Program-made: the position numbers and the translations under genes
The notes under the pieces: model-generated
Databases searched by the model: none
What the model was told of the DNA's origin: nothing
What the model saw: only the letters and a program-made list of their open reading frames with translations
Assembly: GCF_010092985.1 (NCBI RefSeq)
Contig: NZ_CP048106.1
Span: 1,674,001-1,738,000 of the forward strand
Reading direction: 5' to 3'
Source of the DNA: Pontibacter pudoricolor
GTDB taxonomy: Bacteria; Bacteroidota; Bacteroidia; Cytophagales; Hymenobacteraceae
DNA length: 64,000 bases
Shown here: positions 25,078-34,490 of the stretch, piece by piece
How the letters are laid out: every line of letters begins with the position of its first letter
Position numbering within the stretch: position 1 is the first letter of the stretch

Positions 25078-27573
25078 CTACTTCCTCAGTATTATCTTTA
25101 TCGTTTTAGATTCGTTTGCGCTTATGATTCGTGCAATGTATAACCCACCTTTAAGGCCATTGCCATCAAGCTCTACATTTACCAGTTCCCCGGCAGTGGC
25201 ATGTCCCGCTTTCAGTTCCCGGATAAGGTTGCCTTTCAGGTCGTACAGTTCTACGCTATAGTTTCCGGTAGTAAGCAGTTTAAATTCTACTGCACCTTTA
25301 CTCACGATCGGGTTCGGGAATGCTTTCAACTGGCTGATAGCACTTGTCTCAGTCATAGGCTGAGACTGAACTTCAACAGTCATGGTGGCAGAACAACCAT
25401 TCTCCTGATCAGTAACTGTTAACGTATAGTCACCCGCCACACTTACCACAGTGTTTTGCTCTGAAGATGTGAAGCCTTCCGGACCTGTCCAACTATAGGT
25501 AACATTATCAGTAGTAGAAGAGCCCATCAGTTGCACAGTTCCTGTTTCGCTGTTGAGCGTGCCGCCCTGGGCTGTAATGTTTGGTTCTTCCATGTCAAGT
25601 GTTACTACAACCGTATCTGTAACAAAACAGCCTGACACAAGATCTGTTGCTTTTATAATATAAGTACCAGGCTTATCTACAATAGCATTCAGGTAGTGAT
25701 CTGGGGTTACAAAGTTTCCACCATCGGGAGAGTACCATATGATATTGTTTGCCCCACTCATAGTTGCTTGTAATGTTACTGTCTGCTCTTTACAGGTAAG
25801 TACTTTATCAGGGCCGGCATTAACAGATATTTTCGCATAAAACTGCGTTATTTTTATTGATTCACTAGCCTGACAACCTGTAACTGGGTCGGTTATGGTT
25901 AATGTATAAGTGCCCTCAACTGTAAAACCTACTGCTGCTTTATCGCTTGTAAATCCATCAGGCCCTGTCCATTTGTATATGGCATTAGCTGTTGTTGTAT
26001 AGGCTTCAACATGATATACTGGATTATTACAGGTCAGTGGCTGATTTTCCCAAAAATCCTGAATTCGAACAAAAGGAACATCATTACTTAGTGACACAAC
26101 AACATTATCAGAAGCGGTTAAGCCTGTAGCTGGATCAGTAACGGTTAATGTATAGGTGCCAGCTTGTTGCACTGTAGGTGTAGCAAGAGAAGAGGTAAAA
26201 CCTCCAACACCAGACCATCTATAAACAGCTCCGGGAGTAGATGAAGAACCATCAAGAGTTACTTCAGTAACAGCACATGTAAGGGTTTTATCAGCTCCGG
26301 CACTTGCATGTGGCGGCTCATTTTCTTCCACTTCTTCCTTGCAGAACACGATGTCATCTATCGCGCCGGATCCTGCCAGCATGCCGTGTTCGTTAATGCC
26401 ATCCAGCACCACTTTCATTTTCATCACCCCTTTGGTGTTGCCCAGATCCACTACCTGCTGGCTCATGTTGCCCAGGCTCTGAATCTTTACCTTGTGCAGC
26501 TCGTTGCCAGCCCCATCATACAGGTATACCCACGACTTGTTTTCATATGCATCAAAGTCAAGCGCTTTCATTGAAGTCATGGTCACCGGCCCGATTGCTG
26601 AGAAATCCAGGGTTATCTCTCCACCCCAGGCATTGTCATTGGGTTCGGTTCCCAAATCCTGGTTGATGATCAGCACATGTCCCCAGTCTGGTGTATACAG
26701 ATCCCAGTCATCCCCGGTTGGTGAGGCCGTATTAAAGACAGATGCATGGTTTGCTGTAGCATAGGTACCGTCTTCATTTCGTTTTCTGGCATCAATCAAT
26801 ACCTTGCCACTTAAAGCAGAAGTGGATGTAATCAAGCCGGGTGCTTCCTGAGAAAAACTGAGGGTAGCGCAGGTTGAGGGTGGTGTAACAACTTCTTCCT
26901 TGCAGAACATGATGTCATCTATCGCGCCGGATCCTGCCAGCATGCCGTGTTCGTTAATGCCATCCAGCACCACTTTCATTTTCATCACCCCTTTGGTATT
27001 GCCTAAATCTACCGTCTGCTGACTCATATTGCCTAGGTTCTCGATCTTAACCTTGTGTAATTCATTCCCCTGGCCATCGTAAAGGTAAACCCACGAGTTA
27101 TTCTCATATGCATCAAAGTCGAGCGCTTTCATTGAAGTCATGGTGACCGGCCCGATAGCTGAGAAATCCAGGGTCATTTCGCCACCCCAGGCGTTATCGT
27201 TAGGTTCCGGGTTCAGGTCCTGGTTGATGATCAGTACATGGCCCCAGTCCGGAGTCCAGAGATCCCAATCGTCGCCTGTTGGTGATGCAGTATTGAAGAC
27301 AGAAGCATAATTTCCTTCAGCGTATGTGCCATCTGCGTTGCGCATTTTGTTAGAGATGTGCACCACACCAGCACCAGTATTTACAGATTTTATAAAGCCG
27401 GTACTGCTGTTCTCAAAATCAATAGTGTTACAAGCAGAAGTCTCTTTTCCTTCCATTTGCTGCGCATGAGCAGTAAAACCCACAGCAGACACGAGCAGCA
27501 TTATAACCAGAAGGCACTTGTTCTTTATTAAACGCCGTGCAACGGCAGCACTTAGTAAGTAAAATTGTTTCAT
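25078..27573 (-). CDS. T9SS-secreted multidomain surface protein with two 187-residue repeats
   Basis: 831 residues. Residues 1-38 form a long signal peptide ending GFTAHAQ. Two tandem copies of a beta-rich domain follow (about 45-230 and 233-420), each with SPTGDDWDL, PDWGHVLIINQDL, NDNAWGGE, MTSMKALDFDAYEN and SGAIDDI. Then come several PKD/Ig-like modules (GADKTLTC, AGTYTLTVTD, KWTGPDGFTS). The last 75 residues are a type A sorting domain (LKAFPNPIVSKGAVEFKL, YDLKGNLIREL, GLYIARIISANESKTIKIILRK). It should cross the outer membrane by T9SS and stay on the surface or be released. The duplicate domains are nearly identical in DNA over long parts. Ligand unknown. Confidence 0.9.
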   Translation of the reverse strand: MKQFYLLSAAVARRLIKNKCLLVIMLLVSAVGFTAHAQQMEGKETSACNTIDFENSSTGFIKSVNTGAGVVHISNKMRNADGTYAEGNYASVFNTASPTGDDWDLWTPDWGHVLIINQDLNPEPNDNAWGGEMTLDFSAIGPVTMTSMKALDFDAYENNSWVYLYDGQGNELHKVKIENLGNMSQQTVDLGNTKGVMKMKVVLDGINEHGMLAGSGAIDDIMFCKEEVVTPPSTCATLSFSQEAPGLITSTSALSGKVLIDARKRNEDGTYATANHASVFNTASPTGDDWDLYTPDWGHVLIINQDLGTEPNDNAWGGEITLDFSAIGPVTMTSMKALDFDAYENKSWVYLYDGAGNELHKVKIQSLGNMSQQVVDLGNTKGVMKMKVVLDGINEHGMLAGSGAIDDIVFCKEEVEENEPPHASAGADKTLTCAVTEVTLDGSSSTPGAVYRWSGVGGFTSSLATPTVQQAGTYTLTVTDPATGLTASDNVVVSLSNDVPFVRIQDFWENQPLTCNNPVYHVEAYTTTANAIYKWTGPDGFTSDKAAVGFTVEGTYTLTITDPVTGCQASESIKITQFYAKISVNAGPDKVLTCKEQTVTLQATMSGANNIIWYSPDGGNFVTPDHYLNAIVDKPGTYIIKATDLVSGCFVTDTVVVTLDMEEPNITAQGGTLNSETGTVQLMGSSTTDNVTYSWTGPEGFTSSEQNTVVSVAGDYTLTVTDQENGCSATMTVEVQSQPMTETSAISQLKAFPNPIVSKGAVEFKLLTTGNYSVELYDLKGNLIRELKAGHATAGELVNVELDGNGLKGGLYIARIISANESKTIKIILRK
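26329..27441 (-). repeat. Tandem in-gene duplication, period 561 bases
   Basis: Positions 26329-26880 and 26890-27441 match with an offset of 561 bases (187 codons). Around 26341-26445 and 26902-27006 they differ at very few bases, for example GCAGAACACG against GCAGAACATG; elsewhere mostly in third codon positions. Confidence 0.85.
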
Positions 27574-28046
27574 AGTTAATTATTATGTTAAAATGTTAAA
27601 AAAAATAAGCATAGATACTTGTACCCGAGATACTTTAGAGCATATACTCAGTGAGTATTAGTATTGATATACTTTTAATATATAGAAGAGGTTTAATTTG
27701 GTTAACAGCTTTATTGGAAGAGTGAATAGGGATGTTATGATAGGGAACGATCAAGTAAAAGCTAATTAGAGGATAAGGGGCTATATTTATAATTGCACTA
27801 TATTAGCAACAAAGAAAGAAGTTGCCTGTAGAGGCTCTTAACAACTATAAATTCGGAGCTAAATTCTTCAGAATTAAACATAGCACTCTTATGTTACCAA
27901 CATATAAGTAGCTGGATTCACAGACTATAAGTTTGTTTCACTCATTTCCCAATCTCATAGGTAAACCCATCCTTTTACCTTAATTTTACCGCTTATTTTA
28001 AAATGGCGTACACCAAACAGACCAACACAACACGCCATACTTTGCC
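27574..28046. other. AT-rich spacer without visible gene
   Basis: 473 bases between the divergent T9SS gene and the pseudouridine synthase paralogue. It has no usable open frame and no repeat module, and only scattered AACTATAA-like sequence. A near-consensus TACTTTG just before 28047 lacks one spacer base. Confidence 0.5.
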
Positions 28047-29015
28047 ATGGAACCTAAGAGATTAAATAAATTTATAAGTGACAGCGGTTTTTGCTCCCGT
28101 CGCGAAGCAGACCGCCTGATTGAAGAAGAACGTGTAACCGTGAACGGCAAATTACCGGCCCCGGGCGTACTGGTTACTCCTAAAGATAAAGTAAGGATTG
28201 ACGACCAGATCGTGCGGGTGCGCGAAGAACTACCTGCTTTTCTGGTAGTTAATAAGCCTGCCGGCATGTCTGCCAAATCAGATCCTGAGATACGTGACAA
28301 TGTGGTGAAGGCGATAAATTACCCGGCTTCGCTGGAGCCGGCAGGTTACATGGAGCGCGGCCACGAAGGCTTGGTTATCCTTAGCAACGACACCGAACTG
28401 GTGCGCAAAATCACCCGCTTCGATAACCGTTTCGAGAAAGAGTACATTGTTACCGTTGATAAGATGATAACACCTGAGTTTATTGCCAGGCTGATAGGCG
28501 GAGGCGAGAACGACAAAGGTGAAAAGCTGCAGAAAACCTTTATCTCAAAAGAAGGATCGACACGCTTCAGGATCGTGCTTATGCCGGGTACCAACCATAA
28601 TATTAAGATGCTTTGCGAGGATTTGGGTTACAATGTAGTTCACCTGCAGCGCATCCGCATCGAGACGATTACCTTAACAAAGTTAGCCAGCGGCCATTGG
28701 CGAACGCTTACTAAAACAGAAGTTGATCTACTGAGAAGTATTGCAACCAGCAAGGCCCCAAAAGAAGAGTTTGGCAGAAGCCGCGAATCGAAATACGCCT
28801 CTGACAGGCCAGCCAGAAGAGATGGAGCACCGCAAACAGCAGGGGCTAACAAAATAAGCAAAGTAGGCACCACACCCCGTATCGGTAAAAGCAAACCAAA
28901 GGAAACCAAAGCATCTAAAGGTGGCGCAGCCAGCACTAAGGGCTCCCGTGGCGCCAGTCGCCCAACATCGTCGAGGCCAGGCAGAAGCAACTCAAGCCCA
29001 AAACGGGGAAGATAA
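28047..29015 (+). CDS. Pseudouridine synthase paralogue lacking the catalytic Asp
   Basis: 322 residues. The start [20 protein letters not shown] is almost the same as that of the gene at 24002, so the S4 domain is kept. The catalytic loop is not: residues 100-103 are GYME where the paralogue has GRLD, within PAGYMERGHEGLVILSND. The second loop is MPGTNHNIKMLCEDLGYNV instead of [20 protein letters not shown] to E at 103 and loss of the Arg residues should abolish pseudouridylation. The tail (about 235-322) is again Ser/Lys/Gly/Arg-rich. Inferred role: RNA-binding protein without enzyme activity. It is intact and not decaying. Confidence 0.85.
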   Translation: MEPKRLNKFISDSGFCSRREADRLIEEERVTVNGKLPAPGVLVTPKDKVRIDDQIVRVREELPAFLVVNKPAGMSAKSDPEIRDNVVKAINYPASLEPAGYMERGHEGLVILSNDTELVRKITRFDNRFEKEYIVTVDKMITPEFIARLIGGGENDKGEKLQKTFISKEGSTRFRIVLMPGTNHNIKMLCEDLGYNVVHLQRIRIETITLTKLASGHWRTLTKTEVDLLRSIATSKAPKEEFGRSRESKYASDRPARRDGAPQTAGANKISKVGTTPRIGKSKPKETKASKGGAASTKGSRGASRPTSSRPGRSNSSPKRGR

Positions 29016-29018
29016 CTA

Positions 29019-29050
29019 TAAAAAGGTGTGGTTTGAGCCACACCTTTTTA
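29019..29050. terminator. Bidirectional terminator hairpin
   Basis: 13-bp perfect stem TAAAAAGGTGTGG (29019-29031) with CCACACCTTTTTA (29038-29050), between the S4 paralogue and the convergent pirin gene. Confidence 0.85.
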
Positions 29051-29137
29051 GTTTGGAAGTTAGAAAGTTTAGAAGTTAGAATTTTAAGGACCACACAAAC
29101 TTATAGTTGTTTAGGGAATGAATTCATAATTCAAAAC

Positions 29138-29989
29138 CTATTTCCAGACACCCATTTTGCCTGCCTGGTAATCGCGGAAGGCTTCGTGAATTTCTTCCTC
29201 GGTGTTCATGACAAAGGGCCCGTGTGATACCACCGGCTCGTTAAACGGTTTGGCGTGGCCCAGCAAAATGTAACTGTCTTCCAGCGCTTCTACTTTTAAC
29301 TCTTCACCATCGTTAGTGAACTCAACAAGGTGCAGCTTTTCAGCCGTTTCATCGTTCACTTTTACTGCGCCCCGCACCACATAAAAGAATATATTTCTGT
29401 CTAAAGCTATAGTTGTGGTAAAGCTGCTGCCAGCCTGTAGCTCTATGCTCGCCATGTGAATATCGCTCAGCGACGGAATCGGGCCTTTTGTATCTCCCCA
29501 ACTTCCCGAGATCACATTTACCTTTACTTTACCGTCATCTTCAATTACAACCGGAATGGCATCTTTCTGCAAGCCGATATAGTTTGGTTTGGCCATTTTG
29601 TGTTTGGCAGGAAGGTTAAACCATAGTTGCAGAATCTCGAGCGGGCCTCCCTCCTTTTTAAATTTTTCAGAAGATACTTCGGCATGTATCAACCCTGAGC
29701 CGGCTGTCATCCACTGCACGCCGCCTGCTTCTATTACATCCTGTCCGCCGCCGGTGTCCTGGTGCATTATGTCGCCATCCAGGATAAAAGTAAGCGTTTC
29801 GAAACCACGATGCGGATGCGGGCCAAAGGGCAGTCCGTTATTGCCGGGCTTATACACCTGCGGACCATGGTGATTCAGGAAAAGGAACGGATCGATGTAT
29901 TCTACTTCGCGGGTTGGCAGCGCACGGTACGTTACCAGGTCACCCATCGGGGCATGTACTGCTTTATGTATCTTTTTGATCTTTCTCAT
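29138..29989 (-). CDS. Pirin family protein
   Basis: 283 residues, bicupin. The N-terminal cupin has the metal-binding pattern PHPHRGFETLTFILDGDIMH with a further HAEVSSE and E; the C-terminal pirin_C domain includes FFYVVRGAVKVN and ILLGHAKPFNEPVVSHGPFV. Bacterial pirins bind iron and some act as quercetinases or redox sensors. It is the downstream-most of three minus-strand genes that do not touch each other (SDR, PfpI, pirin), all of a redox or stress flavour. Confidence 0.92.
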   Translation of the reverse strand: MRKIKKIHKAVHAPMGDLVTYRALPTREVEYIDPFLFLNHHGPQVYKPGNNGLPFGPHPHRGFETLTFILDGDIMHQDTGGGQDVIEAGGVQWMTAGSGLIHAEVSSEKFKKEGGPLEILQLWFNLPAKHKMAKPNYIGLQKDAIPVVIEDDGKVKVNVISGSWGDTKGPIPSLSDIHMASIELQAGSSFTTTIALDRNIFFYVVRGAVKVNDETAEKLHLVEFTNDGEELKVEALEDSYILLGHAKPFNEPVVSHGPFVMNTEEEIHEAFRDYQAGKMGVWK

Positions 29990-30103
29990 ATCGGCTGAAC
30001 TATAGTTACATCAATGTAGGTACATAAAATTATGTATATTGTTTTAGATTGCTATTACAGGACTATAATTTCCTACTTAAGCATCGCCTGTACTTAACAT
30101 AAA

Positions 30104-30136
30104 AATCCCACCAAACTATATTTAGCCTGATGGGAT
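30104..30136 (-). terminator. Terminator after the DJ-1/PfpI gene
   Basis: Imperfect stem ATCCCACCA with TGATGGGAT around an AT-rich loop; on the minus strand it is followed by TTTTTATG. Confidence 0.5.
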
Positions 30137-30173
30137 CTTCCGCTACACTGATGGTATAGTATACGGCTATAGT

Positions 30174-30872
30174 TTATTTCGCGCTAACCTTACGCTCCTG
30201 CAGCATTTTAAGCAATTGCTCGGCAGCTGGCTCCGACGATGCAGGGTTCTGCCCTGTTATCAGCAAACCATCGGTCACTACATAGGGTTTCCAGTCAGCG
30301 GCTTTGCTATAGTTGCCGCCCAGTTCTTTCAGTTTATCCTCCACTAAAAAAGGAACAATATCGGTCAGTTGCACGGCATCTTCTTCGGAATTGGTAAAGC
30401 CGGCTACTTTTTTGCCTTTTACCAGCGGGTCGCCGTTCTGAGCTTTTGCACCTGTTAATACAGCAGGCGCATGGCAAACGGCAGCCACCGGTTTCTCCTG
30501 GCGCACAAAGTCCTCTATCAGCTTAATGGAGTCCTTGTCTGTAGCTAAGTCCCATAGCGGACCATGACCGCCCGGGTAAAAAACAGCATCGTAATCTCCG
30601 GCTTTTACCTCACTTAACTTGCGGGTATGTGATAGTTTGTGCTGCAGGTCTTCGTCTTCGTAAAAACGCTTGGTAGCAGGAGTTTGCGCATCGGGCTCGG
30701 TGCTTTTCGGGTCAATGGGTGGTTGTCCTCCTTTGGGAGAGGCAATGTCAATTTTAACGCCTTCGTCGGCAAGTGTATAATAAGGAGCGGCAAATTCTTC
30801 TACCCAGAAACCGGTTTTCTTACCGGTATCTCCAAGTTTGTCATGCGATGTGAGAACGAATAATACTTTCAT
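30174..30872 (-). CDS. DJ-1/PfpI family glutamine-amidotransferase-like protein (HchA-like)
   Basis: 232 residues. The nucleophile elbow is A-V-C133-H134-APAVL, E26 sits in FWVEEFAAPYY, and YPGGHGPLWDLATD forms the oxyanion region; this is the pattern of the class that includes Hsp31/HchA and fungal GLO3-like glyoxalases. It may detoxify methylglyoxal or repair glycated residues in the cytosol. Neighbours are a pirin and an SDR. Confidence 0.87.
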   Translation of the reverse strand: MKVLFVLTSHDKLGDTGKKTGFWVEEFAAPYYTLADEGVKIDIASPKGGQPPIDPKSTEPDAQTPATKRFYEDEDLQHKLSHTRKLSEVKAGDYDAVFYPGGHGPLWDLATDKDSIKLIEDFVRQEKPVAAVCHAPAVLTGAKAQNGDPLVKGKKVAGFTNSEEDAVQLTDIVPFLVEDKLKELGGNYSKAADWKPYVVTDGLLITGQNPASSEPAAEQLLKMLQERKVSAK

Positions 30873-31018
30873 AGCTTATAGTTTTAAGTTGGTTACCTGA
30901 GTTTTATTTCTCTTTTATCTAACCTCTGAGTTGCAGATTAGTTCAGCTTATTTTTTCAGGAGATCAGTAAATCTGCTACCCGGGTTTTATAGTTGCCCTG
31001 TCGTGTTGTATTATAAAA

Positions 31019-31855
31019 CTACATATCAAAAGAGGTATTGGCAGCGGTCGGTTCCCAGTTTTGCAGGTCTTCCTCAACCTGTTGCAGTTTTTTTCTTACT
31101 GCCGTGATGGCGGTACTACCCAGTGGTAAACGCAATGGCGGATTATCAGCATTCACAACCTGTATTATAACCTGCGCTGCTTTCTGCGGATTGCCTTCCT
31201 GCTGGCCTGCATAGCCTAAAATATTATTCTTGAAGACGCGTGCCGTTGCTTCATATTCGGCCATTTCCAGTTTTGCTGCTTTTATGCTGGAGCCGGCAAA
31301 GTTTGTACGGAAAGGTCCCGGCTCAACTATAGTTACCTTAATACCCAACGGAGCAACCTCCAGGGCAAGTGCTTCGCTCATGCCTTCTAAAGCAAACTTA
31401 CTTGCATTATAAACGCCAAACCCGGCTGTAGCCCTGAAACCAGCCGCCGACGACATCTGGATGATCCGGCCACTCCCCTGTCTCCGCATATAAGGCAAAA
31501 CGGCCTGCGTTACCTGTAGCGCCCCGAAAAAGTTGGTTTCCATCACTTCCCGGTAGTCTTTTATAGTTGCTTCTTCCACAGCTCCCAGAAATCCGAAACC
31601 GGCATTGTTTACCAGCACATCCAGCCTTCCGAAGTGTTTAAAAGCAGCTTCTATCGTTGCCTTTACGCCGTCGGGGCTGGTAACATCCATCAGGTAAGCA
31701 AAGGTATTGCCCGGCGAAATGTTGTTGAACTCCGCCAGTTGGCTTAGTTGCCTTACAGTACCAATTACCTTGTCGCCGTTGCGGGCAACTTCTTCGGACA
31801 GTGTTCGGCCAAACCCACTGGATACTCCTGTTATAAACCAGACTTTCTCGCTCAT
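31019..31855 (-). CDS. Short-chain dehydrogenase/reductase
   Basis: 278 residues, classical SDR. Cofactor loop TGVSSGFGRTLSEE at 9-22, NNAGFG at 83-88, catalytic S135/S136 region (IIQMSSAAGF) and Y149-N-A-S-K153. D58 in LMDVTS fits a dinucleotide-binding position. The substrate is unknown. Upstream lies a terminator that serves the siderophore receptor gene. Confidence 0.9.
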   Translation of the reverse strand: MSEKVWFITGVSSGFGRTLSEEVARNGDKVIGTVRQLSQLAEFNNISPGNTFAYLMDVTSPDGVKATIEAAFKHFGRLDVLVNNAGFGFLGAVEEATIKDYREVMETNFFGALQVTQAVLPYMRRQGSGRIIQMSSAAGFRATAGFGVYNASKFALEGMSEALALEVAPLGIKVTIVEPGPFRTNFAGSSIKAAKLEMAEYEATARVFKNNILGYAGQQEGNPQKAAQVIIQVVNADNPPLRLPLGSTAITAVRKKLQQVEEDLQNWEPTAANTSFDM

Positions 31856-31959
31856 AGCTGATCAATTTTATACTTCTTCAAACTATATCTATACGGCAAG
31901 TTTAACCATTAGAACCATTCTGATTTTTAATCTGCCCGAAAAGGTATAGCCATAAAAAA

Positions 31960-31991
31960 ACAGAGCCAGCTTTACTTAAAGCTGGCTCTGT
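31960..31991 (-). terminator. Terminator after the siderophore receptor gene
   Basis: 15-bp stem ACAGAGCCAGCTTTA (31960-31974) with its complement (31977-31991); on the minus strand TTTTTTTATG follows. Confidence 0.8.
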
Positions 31992-32010
31992 TCATAACTA
32001 TAACTATAAA

Positions 32011-34476
32011 TTAGAACTTGTACGACACCGTGGTTACAAACTGGCGTGGTGGAATCGGATTCACGCTATAGTTCTCGTGCACGTAGTAATTAAGCTCGTT
32101 TGTAATATTGGAAAGCTTGCCCAGCAACGATAGTTTTTTGTAAGTGTAGCCCATTGATACATCAAACGTCGTGAAGCCATAAACTGCAAACAAGCGATTG
32201 TTCAGTGATCTTTCTTTTGTTCCGTCAGGTTTGGTAGCTACAACGTGTGTAGTATTCCAGCCTGCATTCCGTTCGCCGGTGTAAAACCCGGATACTCCGA
32301 ATTTAAGGCCTTTAAGTGCTGTACTCTGCAATGTATAAAATACTGATCCGTTAGCCGTATGTGCAGGGCTGCTTACTAATCTTTCACCTTCTAAGTAGCT
32401 GCCAGTCAAACCGGATGTTTTGGTATAACGCATGTCGTTGTAGCTATAACCCGCCAGGAAAGTCAGGCCGTTATCCAGCGTACCGTTCAGGTCAAGTTCT
32501 ACGCCATCGCTGGTAGTTTCGCCGGTCAGTTCCTTAATGTTGGATTCGCTGTTTACAGTACCATTCGCTTTAAACTGCGCCATCTGCGCCAGGTTGCTAT
32601 TCTTAATTCTGTAAACTGTAACGTTAGCAGATAATTTATCCTGCAACAGGTCTGTTTTTATACCTGCCTCATATTGGTCTATGATAGAAGGCTCTAATGC
32701 CTGATCATAAATATCGGTGCCTGAGTTTGGCGTAAAGTTGTTTGAGTAACTGGTAAACAGGGAGATGAACGATACCGGCTGGTAAACTAGACCCACACGT
32801 GGCGAAAAGGCTCTGTCGTACTTGGTTTTTGTATTCGCGGCAGGTGCTTTTGTGTCCGTTTCAAAGTTATATACATCAGATACTCCCACTCTTTGCACCG
32901 ACCAGCGTATTCCGCCTAATACTTTAAATTTTTCTGAAAGGCTAAACAGGTTCTGGGCATAAAAACCGATGCGCTGCGTAGGTGCTTCCGTTCTTGTTTT
33001 CATGTCTGTAACCGGCTCATAAGTATGAGCTATATATTTGCTCGGGTTTAAGATGTTAATGGTATCATATATTCCACTTTTCTTATTTTCCAATCCCATT
33101 AAATCTATATTAAAAGTATGGCTGATGTTCATGTACTGTTCTGCATCAACGCCTACTAACAATTGGTGTCTTATACTTCCGGTTTTAAAATCTCCGTTCA
33201 GGTTTACCTGGCCGGTATAATAATCTTCGCCTATTTTAGAGCGGGTCAGTTTACGTTTCCAGTCACCTACTTCATCTGCCTGAATGCGTTCTGTTGAGAA
33301 ATAGTTGCGGTCAAAAGCCTGGTAAGAACCTACTACATTCAGTTTCCAGGCATCGTTAAAGGTATGGTTTATAGTTGCTGTAGTGGTGGTTTGCTCTACT
33401 TCGTTAAAAGCCCATGGCGTGTTAAAAAAAGCAGATCGGGAGATATCTTTTGAGATGGTTTTGCCACCCAACGTACCGATACCAAAGTCTGGGGTAAAAT
33501 CGTGTGTCATGTAATCGCCTTGTACCAAAATCTCGGTTTTAGCGCCCAGTTTGTAAAGTAATGATGGGTTTACATAAAAGCGCTCTGACTGCACGCTGGT
33601 GCGGTAGCTTTCGGCGTTTTCGTAAGTACCCACTACGCGGAAGGCCAGGTTCTTTGTGATCGGGCCGTATACATCGGCCACCGGCTTGTATAGGTTATAG
33701 CTGCCAACGCGCATCGAAACTTCGCCACCATAGTTAAATTTAGGCTGCTTGGTTACCATGTTTATCACGGCACCACTGCTTACGTTACCGTATAATAAGG
33801 CAGCGCTTCCTTTCAGTACTTCTACCCTTTCCAGTGTGCTGGCTTCCGGTATTACGGCTGAGTTAGAGCGGGCTCCGTTCTTCAAGATGTTGTTAGCACC
33901 CAGGTTATAGCCACGGGCAAAAAACGTTTCGGAAGTAGAGCCGCGTGTAGTTCCCAACGACACACCGTTCACGTTTTTAATAACATCGCTCAGTTTAGAG
34001 GCCTGCTGGTTTGCAATTACTTCGCTGCCAATTACAGCCATACTTTGCGGCATATCGATCGGGTTGATGGCGATCTTACCCATCTCTACGGGCTTGCGGT
34101 TTATGCTTCTGGCACCAGTTACTACTACTTCAGATAATTGTGCCGCACTCTCGTTCAGGGTGAAGTCGATACGAGTGGTTTTGTCAAGTTCTACCGTTAC
34201 AGTGGTTTCGCGGGGCTCCAGGCCAACAGATGAACAACGTAAGGTATAAGTGCCGGGTTTGATGCCACTAAGGGTAAAACGCCCGTCTTCACCAGTAACA
34301 GTGCCCCGGTTAATTTCAGGCAATGCTATAGTTACAAAAGATGCAACCTGGCCATCGCTGGTCGTTACTTTTCCTGAAATGTTTCCTGTCTTTCCGGCTG
34401 TATCCGCCATAGCCGATAAGGCAACATGCAGCAAGACAAAGCAAAGCAGCCACTGAAGTTTATAGATATATCGCAT
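32011..34476 (-). CDS. TonB-dependent siderophore receptor with N-terminal CarboxypepD_reg domain
   Basis: 821 residues. A signal peptide (about 1-24) is followed by a CarboxypepD_reg-like domain (25-115: GNISGKVTTSDGQVASFVTI, GIKPGTYTLRCSSVGLEPRE). The plug begins near LSEVVVTGARSINRKPVEMG and includes MPQSMAVIGSEVIANQQASK and VEVLKGSAALLYGNVSSGAV. The rest is the 22-strand barrel, ending in an aromatic C-terminus (TTVSYKF). It imports ferric siderophores across the outer membrane using TonB energy. Two operator-like 21-bp dyads lie just upstream, pointing to iron or metal control. Confidence 0.93.
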   Translation of the reverse strand: MRYIYKLQWLLCFVLLHVALSAMADTAGKTGNISGKVTTSDGQVASFVTIALPEINRGTVTGEDGRFTLSGIKPGTYTLRCSSVGLEPRETTVTVELDKTTRIDFTLNESAAQLSEVVVTGARSINRKPVEMGKIAINPIDMPQSMAVIGSEVIANQQASKLSDVIKNVNGVSLGTTRGSTSETFFARGYNLGANNILKNGARSNSAVIPEASTLERVEVLKGSAALLYGNVSSGAVINMVTKQPKFNYGGEVSMRVGSYNLYKPVADVYGPITKNLAFRVVGTYENAESYRTSVQSERFYVNPSLLYKLGAKTEILVQGDYMTHDFTPDFGIGTLGGKTISKDISRSAFFNTPWAFNEVEQTTTTATINHTFNDAWKLNVVGSYQAFDRNYFSTERIQADEVGDWKRKLTRSKIGEDYYTGQVNLNGDFKTGSIRHQLLVGVDAEQYMNISHTFNIDLMGLENKKSGIYDTINILNPSKYIAHTYEPVTDMKTRTEAPTQRIGFYAQNLFSLSEKFKVLGGIRWSVQRVGVSDVYNFETDTKAPAANTKTKYDRAFSPRVGLVYQPVSFISLFTSYSNNFTPNSGTDIYDQALEPSIIDQYEAGIKTDLLQDKLSANVTVYRIKNSNLAQMAQFKANGTVNSESNIKELTGETTSDGVELDLNGTLDNGLTFLAGYSYNDMRYTKTSGLTGSYLEGERLVSSPAHTANGSVFYTLQSTALKGLKFGVSGFYTGERNAGWNTTHVVATKPDGTKERSLNNRLFAVYGFTTFDVSMGYTYKKLSLLGKLSNITNELNYYVHENYSVNPIPPRQFVTTVSYKF

Positions 34477-34490
34477 ATAGATGGTGTGTT

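Noticed and set aside
26329-27441. Possible CRISPR-like or tandem repeat array
   Set aside because: The period is 561 bases and in frame; it is a domain duplication inside a gene.
28037-28043. TACTTTG as -7 element of the pseudouridine synthase paralogue
   Set aside because: One base short of TAnnTTTG and almost touching the start codon.
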